NCBI RefSeq assembly: GCF_008635795.1
Contig: NZ_VWRQ01000014.1
Span: forward strand, 62,001 to 126,000
Source: Paenibacillus tepidiphilus
GTDB taxonomy: Bacteria; Bacillota; Bacilli; Paenibacillales; Paenibacillaceae
DNA: 64,000 nucleotides
Direction: 5' to 3'
The notes under the pieces were generated by a model, which was given only the letters and a program-made list of their open reading frames with translations, was not told the DNA's origin and searched no databases. Positions 28,448-37,689 of the stretch are shown piece after piece (the stretch's first letter is position 1; the number at the start of each line of letters is the position of its first letter). Position numbers and translations under genes: made by a program.

Positions 28448-30166
28448 ATGAAAGAAACAGAAACAACACGTAACAGGGACGCAACCCTCGATGAGCGGGC
28501 TATGCTGATCCGCAAAATGGAGGCCTACGAGGAGCGCTACAACCCGGAGCTCCGCCTGCTGCGTTCACCGTTCAGCAGTCCGGGTTATCATACAACGATC
28601 CGGGAGGCCGAATTCATTCATTCCACCCGGGACTCCCTGTCCTATGCTCTGGGTCTGCTGGACACGGAGCTAGAACGTTATGAGCAGCGTGCCTTCGGCA
28701 TCATCGGCAAGGTCGTTTCACTGCAGGATACCGACCGCAGCCGCGATACGTTCGGCATCTGGTCCTGGTTCTATGAGGAGCCGCTCGCGCAAATGTCGCC
28801 GCCGGACTGGAATTGGGCCGACTTCTGCGGCAGCCGGCTGGTCCAGGCGCTCGCGCGGCATGGGCACCGCTTGCCGGAGGCGCTGCGTGAAGACATGATC
28901 CAGGCCATCGACAACGCCTGCGAAGCCATTATCCGCCGCAACGTCGGCCCGGACTACACCAATATCGCCATCATCGGGGCGCTGGTGACGAGGATTGCCG
29001 GAGAACAGCTCGGGCGCGGTGACTTTGCGGAATACGGGCTGCAGCGGCTGCAGAAATTAGTTGACTATACGCGGGTACGCGGCGCTTTTCAGGAATATAA
29101 CAGCCCGGTCTATACCTACATTGCCATTCTGGAGCTGTCCAAGCTGCGTGCCGAGACGGCGGACCCGCTCGTCAAAGGGCTGTGCGAGGAGCTGCTCGAT
29201 CTGACCTGGCGGAGCGTCGCAGGGCATTATCATCCGGCAACCGGCCAGTGGTCCGGCCCGCACGCGCGCTGTTACGAGACCCTGCTGCATGGCCAGGGAA
29301 GGGCCTTCCTGCAGCTGACGACCCGGGGTGCCGTGCGATTCTTTGACTGGGCGGAGCTTCCCTATGAGGAGGAATGGTACCGGAGCGGAATGGAGTGCCC
29401 CGCCGCCTATCTGGGCTGCTTCACCGACCCCGCTGTCAAGGAAATCAGACAATGGTACGAGGGCGAGGAGAAGAACGGCACCGGCCGTTATGCGGTGACG
29501 TTCACAACCCCGCAATACAGCATCGGCTCCTTCACCCACAGCGATTTCTGGAATCAAAGAAGGCCGCTGCTGGCGTACATCGACAACAGCGGATCGCCGG
29601 TGTATCTCCGGCTCCGCTGCCTGCATGACGGCTATGATTACTGCTCCGCCCGCTTCAAGTCCCGGCAGAGTCAGGGAGAGGTACTGTTTGGCATCGACTT
29701 TATTACGAACGGCGGTGATACGCATCCGAACCTGGACCCTACCGGAGGGGTGATTGAGGCGGAGGATTTACGGCTGATGCTGGAGATCGGCGGGGCACAG
29801 GAGGGAGTAACCGTTCAAGCGGGTGAAGACGGGGCCCTACTTGTCATCGGAGATACCGAAGTGACCCTGACCACCTGGTTCGCGGCGTTCAGTGCCTGTC
29901 CGGACCCGAAGCGCAGTCTGAGATGGGAGATGCTCAGGGATGAACGGGGACTCCACCTGGATATGATTCTGTATTCCGGTCCGCGTACCGGCATTCATTT
30001 CGCCAAGCTGCAGCAGGCGGCCTTTGTCTTCTCGCTGGATCTTCAGCGGCCGGAGCCAGGGTCGCAGCCGCTGGTGGAACGGTCCGGCGACGGCCTGCTG
30101 CGGGTGGGCGGAAGTCCGGATGGGCCGCAGGACTTTTCCCTGAGCCTGGTGCCCGGTCCGGCCTAA
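28448..30166 (+). CDS. Putative alpha-toroid carbohydrate-active enzyme of unknown specificity
   Basis: A 572-residue protein without a signal peptide. The first half (about 1-290) is helical with repeated aromatic/His/Asn motifs (WSWFYEEPLAQ, GPDYTNIAIIGALVTR, FQEYNSPVYTYIAI, WSGPHARCYETLLHGQGRAF). The second half (about 330-570) is beta-rich. This alpha-toroid plus beta-sandwich order is reminiscent of heparinase II/III-like lyases or alpha/alpha-barrel hydrolases, but I recognise no family signature. The start ATG 28448 has GGGAGGAAG upstream, 40 bases after the GH105 stop. Its position as third gene of the GH3-GH105 operon implies a cytoplasmic role on the same oligosaccharide. Confidence 0.7.
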   Translation: MKETETTRNRDATLDERAMLIRKMEAYEERYNPELRLLRSPFSSPGYHTTIREAEFIHSTRDSLSYALGLLDTELERYEQRAFGIIGKVVSLQDTDRSRDTFGIWSWFYEEPLAQMSPPDWNWADFCGSRLVQALARHGHRLPEALREDMIQAIDNACEAIIRRNVGPDYTNIAIIGALVTRIAGEQLGRGDFAEYGLQRLQKLVDYTRVRGAFQEYNSPVYTYIAILELSKLRAETADPLVKGLCEELLDLTWRSVAGHYHPATGQWSGPHARCYETLLHGQGRAFLQLTTRGAVRFFDWAELPYEEEWYRSGMECPAAYLGCFTDPAVKEIRQWYEGEEKNGTGRYAVTFTTPQYSIGSFTHSDFWNQRRPLLAYIDNSGSPVYLRLRCLHDGYDYCSARFKSRQSQGEVLFGIDFITNGGDTHPNLDPTGGVIEAEDLRLMLEIGGAQEGVTVQAGEDGALLVIGDTEVTLTTWFAAFSACPDPKRSLRWEMLRDERGLHLDMILYSGPRTGIHFAKLQQAAFVFSLDLQRPEPGSQPLVERSGDGLLRVGGSPDGPQDFSLSLVPGPA

Positions 30167-30210
30167 GCCTGAGGTATACTGAAGCCTATAACGGCAGCTT
30201 AAGCACAGCA

Positions 30211-30250
30211 AGAGCCGGCTTTCTGGTCGCTGGACCAGGAAGCCGGCTCT
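30211..30250. terminator. Hairpin between convergent genes
   Basis: AGAGCCGGCTT and AAGCCGGCTCT enclose a second stem CTGGTC/GACCAG, giving a long GC-rich hairpin. The T-run is poor (ATTTA on the plus strand), so it may stop both converging transcripts with modest efficiency. Confidence 0.7.
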
Positions 30251-30261
30251 ATTTAGATATG

Positions 30262-31542
30262 CTAGTCTTCAAGTGTAACATCCACGAAATCATCCCGGAA
30301 CCGCTCGTAATCGGCCAGCCGGCATTCCAGCTTCAGCCGCGTGCCTTCCTCTTCATAGCTGACGCCCAGCACATTGGCATGCTCGTTGAAGTAGGAAACC
30401 ACGGAACCACGGTCATAGGGTACAAGAATTTCCCGCTGAACGTAATCGTTGAACACAGCCTTGCGGATCAGGCCGGTCAGCTCTTCAATCCCTTTGCCCT
30501 GCTTGGCGGAGAGCCAGATGGCATCCTTCTGGATGTCGGGATAGGCCAGATCGGTCAGGTCCGCCTTGTTATAAGCGTAGATGGTCTTGATTCCTTCGGC
30601 ACCGAGCGCCTTCAGGGTCTCCTCGGTCACTTCCATATGCTGCTTATGCTGCGGGTCAGAAACATCGACCACATGAATCAGCAGGTCCGCTTCGGTCACT
30701 TCCTCCAGTGTAGAACGGAAGGCCTTCACGAGATGATGGGGCAGCTGGCTGACGAAGCCGACGGTGTCGGTCAAGAGAAAGCTCTTCTGGTCCGGCAGCC
30801 GGATGCTGCGCACTGAAGTCTCCAGCGTGGCGAACAGCATATCCTTGGCAAAGACCTGCTTGCCCGAGCCGGGATGATAGGTCTCAATCATGACATTCAT
30901 GAGGCTGGATTTGCCGCTGTTCGTATAGCCGACGAGACAGATGACCGGCACTTCATTCTTATGCCGCTGCTTGCGCTGGATTTGCCGCCGTGCGACCATG
31001 GATTGCAGCTCGGTCTGCAGCGCATAAATCCGTTCTTCGATTCTTCTGCGGTCGAGCTCCAGCTTCGTTTCGCCGGTGCCGCGGTTCTTCAGCCCCGCGC
31101 CCCCGCCTTGCCGGCCCAGCGATTCGCGCATGCCGCTCAGCCGGGGCAGCATATACTGCAGGCGGGCGACCTCTACCTGGAGCTGGGCTTCCTTGGTTTG
31201 GGCACGCTCGGCAAAAATATTCAGAATCAGAATCGTCCGGTCGATAACCGTACGGTCAAGGGATGACTCCAGATTGCGGATCTGCGAAGGCGTCAGTTCA
31301 TCATTGAAAATAATGACCGCATCCTCGGCGGTTTCCGCCAGCTGCGCGAGCTCGGCGATTTTGCCGGAGCCGATGTAATGGGCGGAATTGATCTTGGCAG
31401 CCTTCTGGGTCAGCTCGGCGACCACCTCCAGATTGCACGCGGCAGCCAGATTGCGCAGCTCATCCATCGAGTAGTCGAAATGCAGGTCGTTTTGCAGCTG
31501 TACGCCGACGATGACTGCGGGTTGTCTTAATGTTTGTTCCAT
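30262..31542 (-). CDS. hflX: Ribosome-associated GTPase HflX
   Basis: A 426-residue GTPase that splits stalled or antibiotic-blocked 70S ribosomes. The N-terminal HflX domain has IGSGKIAELAQ, FNDELTPSQIRNLE and IDRTILILNIFAERA. A linker contains QGGGAGLKNRGTGETKLE, followed by the G domain with GYTNSGKSS (Lys211), LTDTVGFVSQLPH and YNKADL. The frame opens 39 codons earlier, but ATG 31542 is preferred because GAGGAGG lies nine bases before it and it starts the conserved region. An intrinsic terminator sits in its leader (listed separately). Confidence 0.93.
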   Translation of the reverse strand: MEQTLRQPAVIVGVQLQNDLHFDYSMDELRNLAAACNLEVVAELTQKAAKINSAHYIGSGKIAELAQLAETAEDAVIIFNDELTPSQIRNLESSLDRTVIDRTILILNIFAERAQTKEAQLQVEVARLQYMLPRLSGMRESLGRQGGGAGLKNRGTGETKLELDRRRIEERIYALQTELQSMVARRQIQRKQRHKNEVPVICLVGYTNSGKSSLMNVMIETYHPGSGKQVFAKDMLFATLETSVRSIRLPDQKSFLLTDTVGFVSQLPHHLVKAFRSTLEEVTEADLLIHVVDVSDPQHKQHMEVTEETLKALGAEGIKTIYAYNKADLTDLAYPDIQKDAIWLSAKQGKGIEELTGLIRKAVFNDYVQREILVPYDRGSVVSYFNEHANVLGVSYEEEGTRLKLECRLADYERFRDDFVDVTLED

Positions 31543-31575
31543 ACAGGTGAACCTCCTCAAGTTCTTAGACACAAC

Positions 31576-31601
31576 AAAAAACACAGGGCCGTCTGCCTGT
31601 G
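31576..31601 (-). terminator. Terminator-like hairpin in the hflX leader (candidate attenuator)
   Basis: On the minus strand CACAGG and CCTGTG pair around an 8-base loop and are followed by TTTTTT, 34 bases before the hflX start. As there is no gene directly upstream on this strand, it is better explained as an attenuator of hflX than as the end of another transcript. Confidence 0.55.
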
Positions 31602-32029
31602 CTGGCATCCATTTTATGAGGACTGCAGAATAGGAGGTACCGGACCGGGCGTGAAGCACCGGCTTCCGGCAATTCGCATGAAATCACGCGGCAAAGACCG
31701 GGCGGTACACGGAAAGTGGCCGCCGCAGATCACCGTTGTTTATCGAAATGCGAATACAATTCCATAAGGCATTGGCGAACATGGCCCCGCGGGGCCGTTC
31801 GTATCCTGCTTGAGCGGGTTGCCTAGTTAATGGACAGACCTATCCTGAGTCCTCTGCACACAGGGCAGAGCTTTAGCGCTATTCATAAGCATTAGCCTAA
31901 AGTACGAATCCGGATAAAATCTACCACACGGCAACCCTCCGTTCCTAAAAGTTACATTGAGTTTAGCACATCAGGCACTTTCTGGCAAACCTGCAGCGTT
32001 ATTAATCCAGAAACTTCCTACTGATTATG

Positions 32030-32038
32030 CATATCATA
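32030..32038 (+). promoter_or_regulatory. Possible mother-cell sigma factor -10 element
   Basis: CATATCATA fits the CATANNNTA -10 pattern of the sporulation sigma factors E and K and lies 33 bases before the next start. No confident -35 was found, so this is tentative. Confidence 0.25.
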
Positions 32039-32070
32039 TATTAATTGTCTTTAGTAGAGGAGGGATATGC

Positions 32071-32865
32071 TTGCCTGTTCTGACCACTAACACCTTGACG
32101 AGTCATCCCACTGGAGGCCTGGCCGCCATCAGCCAGGCAGTCGTCAAAGTAGCCAACAACGGACCCGCCAAAGCGGTAGTTTATTTGACCGGGCTAAATA
32201 ATGACAGCAGCTCTCAGATCCTTTTTGCCCAGGGACTGTTCGAGGTCGACTACCGGGAAGTGGTGAGTCTTACTTATAATATCACCCAGACCTTCTTTCA
32301 ATTTAATGTGGTTTCCTCCCAGGAGCAGCTGCAGGTGCAGATCTTTCTTGTCGACGCCGCCGGTGTATGGACTCCGGTTGAGCTGCAGCGGACCCCTGTA
32401 AGCCGGATGACCTCGGAATTCCGCGACAACATGGCAGTGACGACTGCGAATTTCGCCGCGATCAGCTTCCGGAGGAATCCTGCGGTGGCCGTACCCGAGG
32501 CCGTTGCCGCCGAGATCCGCCCGGACGGATTCGACATTCTGGCCTCTACCCCGATCCGCTACATGATTGTGGCCGGGGGAACGCTCAATGGCACTTTTGT
32601 CAACTTTCCGACGTCAACCACCGCCATCCCGTTGAATGATACAGCGCTGCAGGTCAACTTTACCTGCACAACAGTGACCGGCGGCAGGGTGATTACCCAG
32701 GGCCTCGGTTCAGGCATATCGGGCGCCTATCAGAGCGTGGCGCAGAATCTGATCGCCCAGATGCAGTTGTATGACCTCCAGGAAGAGCCGGTCACCCTTG
32801 TGATCAGCTCACTGGCCGGAGAAGACACGGTAGCTGCTACATTCCGTATGTCGGAGCGGTGGTAG
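32071..32865 (+). CDS. Unknown protein, possibly surface or spore-associated
   Basis: A 264-residue protein with low charge, rich in Thr, Val, Ala and Asn, with predicted beta-strand character (AVVKVANNGPAKAVVYLTGLNN, VVSLTYNITQTFFQFNVVSS). No signal peptide or transmembrane segment is seen. The frame opens at 31957, but the start is placed at TTG 32071 because GAGGAGGG lies six bases before it. It is not recognised. The composition resembles structural beta-proteins such as spore-surface or filament proteins. A possible sporulation -10 element upstream is consistent but not proof. A clear terminator follows. Confidence 0.65.
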   Translation: MPVLTTNTLTSHPTGGLAAISQAVVKVANNGPAKAVVYLTGLNNDSSSQILFAQGLFEVDYREVVSLTYNITQTFFQFNVVSSQEQLQVQIFLVDAAGVWTPVELQRTPVSRMTSEFRDNMAVTTANFAAISFRRNPAVAVPEAVAAEIRPDGFDILASTPIRYMIVAGGTLNGTFVNFPTSTTAIPLNDTALQVNFTCTTVTGGRVITQGLGSGISGAYQSVAQNLIAQMQLYDLQEEPVTLVISSLAGEDTVAATFRMSERW

Positions 32866-32921
32866 GCGGTACCATGAGCGGTGTGGAAGGATTAGAAGCA
32901 GGAATTCAGCCGACTCTGAAA

Positions 32922-32965
32922 AAGCCGATAATCCCGCGCGAAGGCATTGGATTATCGGCTTCTTT
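32922..32965. terminator. Bidirectional intrinsic terminator
   Basis: AAGCCGATAATCC and GGATTATCGGCTT form a 13-bp perfect stem with a 14-base loop. TCTTT follows on the plus strand. It lies between the unknown gene and the convergent SNF2 gene. Confidence 0.8.
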
Positions 32966-32994
32966 ATTAAAGATATGCTGCCGGGGAGTGCACG

Positions 32995-35991
32995 CTACGC
33001 ACTGAAATCCCGCCGCAGGGTGAACAGATCCTTCAGCGCATCATTGGACAGCTCGGTAATCCAGTTCTCCGAGCCGGCGATGACATCGTCGCTGAGCTGC
33101 TGCTTGCTCTCCAGCATTTCATCAATACGCTCTTCAAGCGTCCCGAGCGAAATGAATTTATGCACCTGCACATCCTTGGTCTGGCCCATGCGGTACGCGC
33201 GGTCCGTGGCCTGATTCTCGACGGCCGGGTTCCACCAGCGGTCGTAATGGAACACATGGTTGGCCGCCGTCAGATTGAGGCCGACGCCCCCTGCCTTCAG
33301 CGAGAGAATGAACACATTCGGCTGCTCGCGGTCCGGCGGCGTTCCCTCCGCCGGAAGGGGCGTCTGGAACCGCTCGATCATGCGGTCGCGGGCGCTTTTA
33401 CCCGTGCTGCCGTTCAGATAGAGCACCGGCTCGTCCAGCTCCTGCTCCAGCACAGCCTTAAGCATATTGCCCATGCCAATGTACTGCGTGAAGATCAGGC
33501 AGCGCTCGTTCTCCTCGCGGAGCTCACGCACCATGGCCACCAGCCGTTCAAGCTTCGCCGAACGCTCGACCAGGGCGGCGTTGCTCTGCGGGTCTGCGTC
33601 TCCCGGAGCCGGAAGCGCATCCTTCGTCAGCAGCGCCGGGTGGTCGCAGAGCTGCTTCAGGGTCGTCAGCGCGGCGAGGATCGCCCCCTTGCGCTCGATG
33701 CCCTCCAGCTTCTGCATCTGCTCCAGCAGCCCGTTGACATGCTGGTCGTACAGGGCCGCCTGCTCCGCTGTAAGGTGGACGTAGGTCTTCATCTCGTTCT
33801 TGTCCGGAAGATCGAGCTGAATGGCCGGGTCCTTCTTCTTGCGGCGCAGCATGAACGGCTTGACCAGCTTCTGCAGGTCTGCCGTGCGTTCCGGGTCGCG
33901 TTCCTTCTCAATGGCATTGGCGAAGCGGGTCTGGAAGGCCTTGGCGCTGCCGAGGTAGCCTGGAGTGATAAAGTCGTAAATCGACCATAGCTCCGACAAT
34001 TTATTCTCAATCGGCGTCCCCGTCAAGGCGATCCGGTGCAGAGCCGGGAAGCTGCGGACGGCTGCCGATTGCTTCGTTCCGGCGTTCTTGATATTCTGCG
34101 CCTCATCCAGGCAGATCGCCGACCAGGTGAACTGCTTCAGCAGCTCCTGGTCCAGTGCGGCGGTGGCGTAGGAGGTCAGCACCACATCGGCCTGCGAAGC
34201 GGCGCCGTAGAAATACCCGGCGTCCAGCCGACGGCTGCCGTAATGCAGCATAACGTTCAGCGAAGGGGCGAAGCGCTGCAGCTCCTTCTGCCAGTTGCCC
34301 AGCACCGAGGTCGGGCAGATAATCAGCGCCGGCCAGCCAGGCGGATCAGTCTGCGGCCGCAGCTCTCCGGAGCTCTCCAGCTCCTTGACGTGCAGCAGAT
34401 AAGAGATCAGCTGCACCGTCTTGCCGAGGCCCATGTCGTCGGCGAGACATGCGCCAAGCCCCAGGCGGCGCAGGAAGGCGAGCCAGGCAAAGCCCTCCTG
34501 CTGATAGCTGCGCAGCTCGGCGCGCAGTCCGGCGGGCGGCGGCAGCTGCGGCAGCTTGCCCTGCCGCCCCAGCTGCCCGATCAGTCCGAGCAGATGCTCG
34601 TTCAGCTCGACCTCCAGGCGGATGCGGGCCGCCTCTTCTTCGGCCTGCTGCGCTGCCGCTTCTTCGGCGGCTTCTTCGCCGCCGCCCAGCAGGTGCAGCT
34701 GCAGGATGTCCTGGAAGGACAAGCCCTGCGACTTGTCCATCCCGGCCATGGCCCGCTGGATCTGGGCCATCAGCGCCGGGTCCAGCGCGACCCACTGGCC
34801 GCGGAACTCCACGAGCCGCTGCCCGCGCGCGGCCAGCTCCGCGAACTCGGCCTCGCTGAGGTCGGCATCGCCGATGGAGATGCGCCAGTCGAAGTCGACC
34901 AGCGCATCCAGACCGAACAGCGAGCGGCCGCCGCGCGTCCCTTCGCCGGCGCCGAGCTTGGCCCGCAGGCGCGGCTTGCGGCGCCGGGCCGCTTCCCACC
35001 AGGCCGGCAGCAGCACCTGCCAGCCGGCATCCAGCAGGCGCCGGCTGTCTTCGGTCAGGAACCGCCAGGCGGCATCGCCCTCCAGCGGCTGTGCCAGCAC
35101 ATCGGCGCCCGAGCCGACGTGGCCCGCAGGCAGGCTCTCGCGCAGCCGCGAGAGCCAGCCGTCCGCGCGGTCGAGGACGACCGCCGACCACGCGTCCGGC
35201 CAGCGCCCGTACGGCTCGCCGCTTGCCGCGAGCGTGACCGGAACAAGCGCGGCTTCATCGCGCTTGTCCTGCAAGAGCAGCTGCAGCCGCCAGAAGGGCC
35301 GATCCTCGTCCGGCTCCTGCAGCTGCAGGACGGGGCGGAACGGCGCGGTGTCGGCCTTCCACCCGATGGACATCAGCCAGCTCTCTTCGTCCATGCCGGC
35401 TGCCGATTCCCCGCTGCGGCTGAACAGCAGCGGAAATTCGCGGCGCAGGTCGGCGGATTCCGCCTCCGTGCCGTAAAAGCGCTGGAAGACCGCCGCCGAG
35501 AAGGCGGACGCCAAGCCTCTGGCGAAGCCGGGGCGTGACTGCATCGCCCGGAGCGCTTCGGCGGCTTCCTCCTGCAGCGCGGCTGCCGCTTCAAGCGCCT
35601 TGCGGTCCCAGCTCCATTGCAGCTGGCCCTCGCGGAAGGCGGCAAGGCCGGGCGCGTAATGCTTCGCAGCCAGCAGCTCCGCCGTTACCGGGGCGAGCGC
35701 GGCAAGCAGCGCGGCATCGCCCTGCCAGCGCCAGCCGACATGCTGCAGCAGCTGCGGCGCGGCGAAGAAAGGAATGACCTGTTCGGCAGGGAGAACCACC
35801 AGATCGACGCCCTCGGCGCTCTGCAGGGTAAGCTCCGTACCGTAGAAGGATGCTTCGTGCCAGGAGAACAGCTTGTGCTTGAGAGCAACCCCGGGAACAT
35901 AATCGTTCCGTTCGTCGACGGCATAAATCAGGGCATCGCCGTATTCGCTCAGGGCAAGCTGGATAGTAATATCGCGTATATACATGCTCAT
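32995..35991 (-). CDS. SNF2-family DNA-dependent ATPase (helicase-like)
   Basis: A 998-residue protein. The N-terminal half (about 1-480) is a bacterial SNF2-associated domain with the usual W/L/E-rich segments. The ATPase has motif I DDMGLGKT, motif II DEAQ (LDEAQNIKN), motif III LTGTPIENKLSELWSI, and the helicase C motifs IFTQYIGMG and VFHYDRWWNPAVENQATDRAYRMGQ. Such enzymes translocate on DNA and remodel protein-DNA complexes. The start overlaps the stop of the SWIM gene by four bases, so the two are coupled and probably work together. The GC-rich N-terminal half generates many antisense ORFs, which are artefacts. The cellular role of this pair is not established to my knowledge. Confidence 0.92.
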   Translation of the reverse strand: MSMYIRDITIQLALSEYGDALIYAVDERNDYVPGVALKHKLFSWHEASFYGTELTLQSAEGVDLVVLPAEQVIPFFAAPQLLQHVGWRWQGDAALLAALAPVTAELLAAKHYAPGLAAFREGQLQWSWDRKALEAAAALQEEAAEALRAMQSRPGFARGLASAFSAAVFQRFYGTEAESADLRREFPLLFSRSGESAAGMDEESWLMSIGWKADTAPFRPVLQLQEPDEDRPFWRLQLLLQDKRDEAALVPVTLAASGEPYGRWPDAWSAVVLDRADGWLSRLRESLPAGHVGSGADVLAQPLEGDAAWRFLTEDSRRLLDAGWQVLLPAWWEAARRRKPRLRAKLGAGEGTRGGRSLFGLDALVDFDWRISIGDADLSEAEFAELAARGQRLVEFRGQWVALDPALMAQIQRAMAGMDKSQGLSFQDILQLHLLGGGEEAAEEAAAQQAEEEAARIRLEVELNEHLLGLIGQLGRQGKLPQLPPPAGLRAELRSYQQEGFAWLAFLRRLGLGACLADDMGLGKTVQLISYLLHVKELESSGELRPQTDPPGWPALIICPTSVLGNWQKELQRFAPSLNVMLHYGSRRLDAGYFYGAASQADVVLTSYATAALDQELLKQFTWSAICLDEAQNIKNAGTKQSAAVRSFPALHRIALTGTPIENKLSELWSIYDFITPGYLGSAKAFQTRFANAIEKERDPERTADLQKLVKPFMLRRKKKDPAIQLDLPDKNEMKTYVHLTAEQAALYDQHVNGLLEQMQKLEGIERKGAILAALTTLKQLCDHPALLTKDALPAPGDADPQSNAALVERSAKLERLVAMVRELREENERCLIFTQYIGMGNMLKAVLEQELDEPVLYLNGSTGKSARDRMIERFQTPLPAEGTPPDREQPNVFILSLKAGGVGLNLTAANHVFHYDRWWNPAVENQATDRAYRMGQTKDVQVHKFISLGTLEERIDEMLESKQQLSDDVIAGSENWITELSNDALKDLFTLRRDFSA

Positions 35992-37637
35992 GGCAGCAGA
36001 TTTCCTTTCCGCAGTTCTTCCTGAAGCGCCCGTAGCCTATTGTGGCGGCCCGTGAACAGCTCCAGATACTCTTCCCAGCGTTGCGTGCGCTTCAGCTTCT
36101 TGTACAGCTTGGCGAGCCGTTTGAGCAGCTTCACCGCTTGTTTATAGCTGCTTCTGTTCTTCTCCAGCACAAGGCGTTCGACAGCCTGATGGTAGAACGG
36201 CAGCAGCAGCTCAGGGGCATTCTTCTCGATCGGCGCCAGGTCGCTGACCCGGAAATCGGCAGGCTGCTTGCCGGCGGCCAGCTGATAATCCATCCACTCG
36301 CGCCATTTGCCGTATTCCATCAGCAGATCCTCATAGATTTCTCTGGAGAGCGGCAGCATCCCGGCCAGCGTGTCCCACATTCTGGCCTCGGCCTCCGGTT
36401 CATGCCCGAGCGCATCCATCCAATAAGCCGCATAACCGCGCAAATTGTAGATCCGGCTGGTGAACAGCGGTCCGATCTCTACGAGCCAGTCCACCAGCCG
36501 CGGCCAATCTCCGGCTTCGGCCAGCGGTGCGAGGAAGCTGATCAGCTCGGCGGGGTACATGCCGGGCCGCTCGGCGGCCTGGACCAGGCGCCCCCAGGCC
36601 GCACGGTCATCGTGCAGCAGGTAATACATCCGCGCTTCCGCCAGCAGCAGGGAGTGACGGGACAGTGAAGCGCCGAGCTGGCCTTCGGCTTCCCGGAGCT
36701 GATCCAGCTCCTCCAGATACAGCTGCGGCGAATCGGCATGCGTAGCCATCCAGCTGCGCCACAGCAGGTCGTAGCACACGGAGAAATAAGGCTGCTCCCG
36801 CGAACGGTCACGGGATTCGGTCAGCATTTCCCGGCGCAGCAGAGCCAGCGTGTCCATCAGGCGCGGCCATGCTTCCGGCTCCTCCGCCAGCGGCAGAGGC
36901 TGCTCCATCATACCGGTTATCGAATCCTGCAGCTCGGTAACCGCGAGTGAAGTATAGTACCCCAAGGACGAGTAGCTGAGGGGAGAAGAGGCTCCTGCCG
37001 CATGCAGACCACCCGGCCGAAGCAAGCCCTCCAGGATGAATAAACGGGTATGAAGCTGGAACAGCAGCTGCGAAGCGGGAGAGAGCTGCGGCGCCGCTTC
37101 GAATACGGCCGCCAGCGCTCTTTGCACGTATGCCGGATTACGCACGGTATGGGCAAGCGGAGCGGTTAACTGGGCCAGGCACTCCCGCCAGTCTTCCACG
37201 CTGCCTGCGGCGATGCGGCCGGAAAGCTCGTTCAGCCGCTCCTGCCGGAGCTCACGGGCCCCGGCAGCGGAAGGAGGGGTGAAGGCCGGAGCCTTGGCCC
37301 GGGTCAGGACCGCCTTGGCGTTGGCGATCAGGTGTACGGAGCGCTCCTGCATTTCGGCATAAGCCATGAGAGCTGCGGCTATATGCTTGCAGGGGCCCTG
37401 CACTGGGCAGTCACAACGGCTTTGGGACAGGTGGTCCAGCTCCAGGACCACGGCATAGTCCTCACGGCCTTCGACCAGCGCCATCATTTTTACGGGCGTA
37501 AACATATTGGGGGCATGCACCCGCTGCTGCTTGAAATATTGAAACCCCCGCTTGAGGGTCAGATCATCAAAAAGATAGGCCACGTCCGCAACGAGCTTGT
37601 CCCACCCGGCATCGTCCATGGCATAGTTTGGCTGCAT
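35988..37637 (-). CDS. SWIM zinc-finger protein, partner of SNF2 ATPase
   Basis: A 549-residue protein. The SWIM finger is CDCPVQGPCKH (Cys75, Cys77, Cys83, His85), preceded by a LKRGFQYFKQQRV segment typical of SWIM proteins. The remaining 450 residues are helical with many Trp/Leu pairs, possibly TPR-like. The start is ATG 37637 with CAGGAG ten bases upstream, and an extended -10 promoter sits about 45 bases before it. A longer frame starts further upstream but would overlap that promoter. Gene order SWIM-SNF2 with a four-base overlap recurs in Bacillales as I recall. A nucleic-acid transaction is inferred. Confidence 0.85.
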   Translation of the reverse strand: MQPNYAMDDAGWDKLVADVAYLFDDLTLKRGFQYFKQQRVHAPNMFTPVKMMALVEGREDYAVVLELDHLSQSRCDCPVQGPCKHIAAALMAYAEMQERSVHLIANAKAVLTRAKAPAFTPPSAAGARELRQERLNELSGRIAAGSVEDWRECLAQLTAPLAHTVRNPAYVQRALAAVFEAAPQLSPASQLLFQLHTRLFILEGLLRPGGLHAAGASSPLSYSSLGYYTSLAVTELQDSITGMMEQPLPLAEEPEAWPRLMDTLALLRREMLTESRDRSREQPYFSVCYDLLWRSWMATHADSPQLYLEELDQLREAEGQLGASLSRHSLLLAEARMYYLLHDDRAAWGRLVQAAERPGMYPAELISFLAPLAEAGDWPRLVDWLVEIGPLFTSRIYNLRGYAAYWMDALGHEPEAEARMWDTLAGMLPLSREIYEDLLMEYGKWREWMDYQLAAGKQPADFRVSDLAPIEKNAPELLLPFYHQAVERLVLEKNRSSYKQAVKLLKRLAKLYKKLKRTQRWEEYLELFTGRHNRLRALQEELRKGNLLP

Positions 37638-37680
37638 CGCAATCGTACTCCTGTACATAGTGTCATAAATCCATTTCATT

Positions 37681-37689
37681 ATTATAGCA
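37681..37689 (-). promoter_or_regulatory. Extended -10 promoter of the SWIM-SNF2 operon
   Basis: On the minus strand TGCTATAAT is an extended -10 element (TGNTATAAT), 44 bases before the SWIM start codon. No good -35 hexamer is present at 17 bases. Confidence 0.55.

Larger units (their letters stand above)
31543..32070. other. Divergent intergenic region between hflX and an unknown gene
   Basis: These 528 bases hold the hflX leader with its terminator-like hairpin and, at the right side, AT-rich sequence before the unknown gene. On the minus strand a 21-codon frame (31680 to 31615, MRIAGSRCF...) ends just before the hairpin but lacks a ribosome binding site. I see no other gene. Confidence 0.4.

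Noticed and set aside
34346-35538. Long GC-rich ORFs on both strands inside the SNF2 gene
   Set aside because: High GC removes stops in all frames, and only the SNF2 frame has family motifs.
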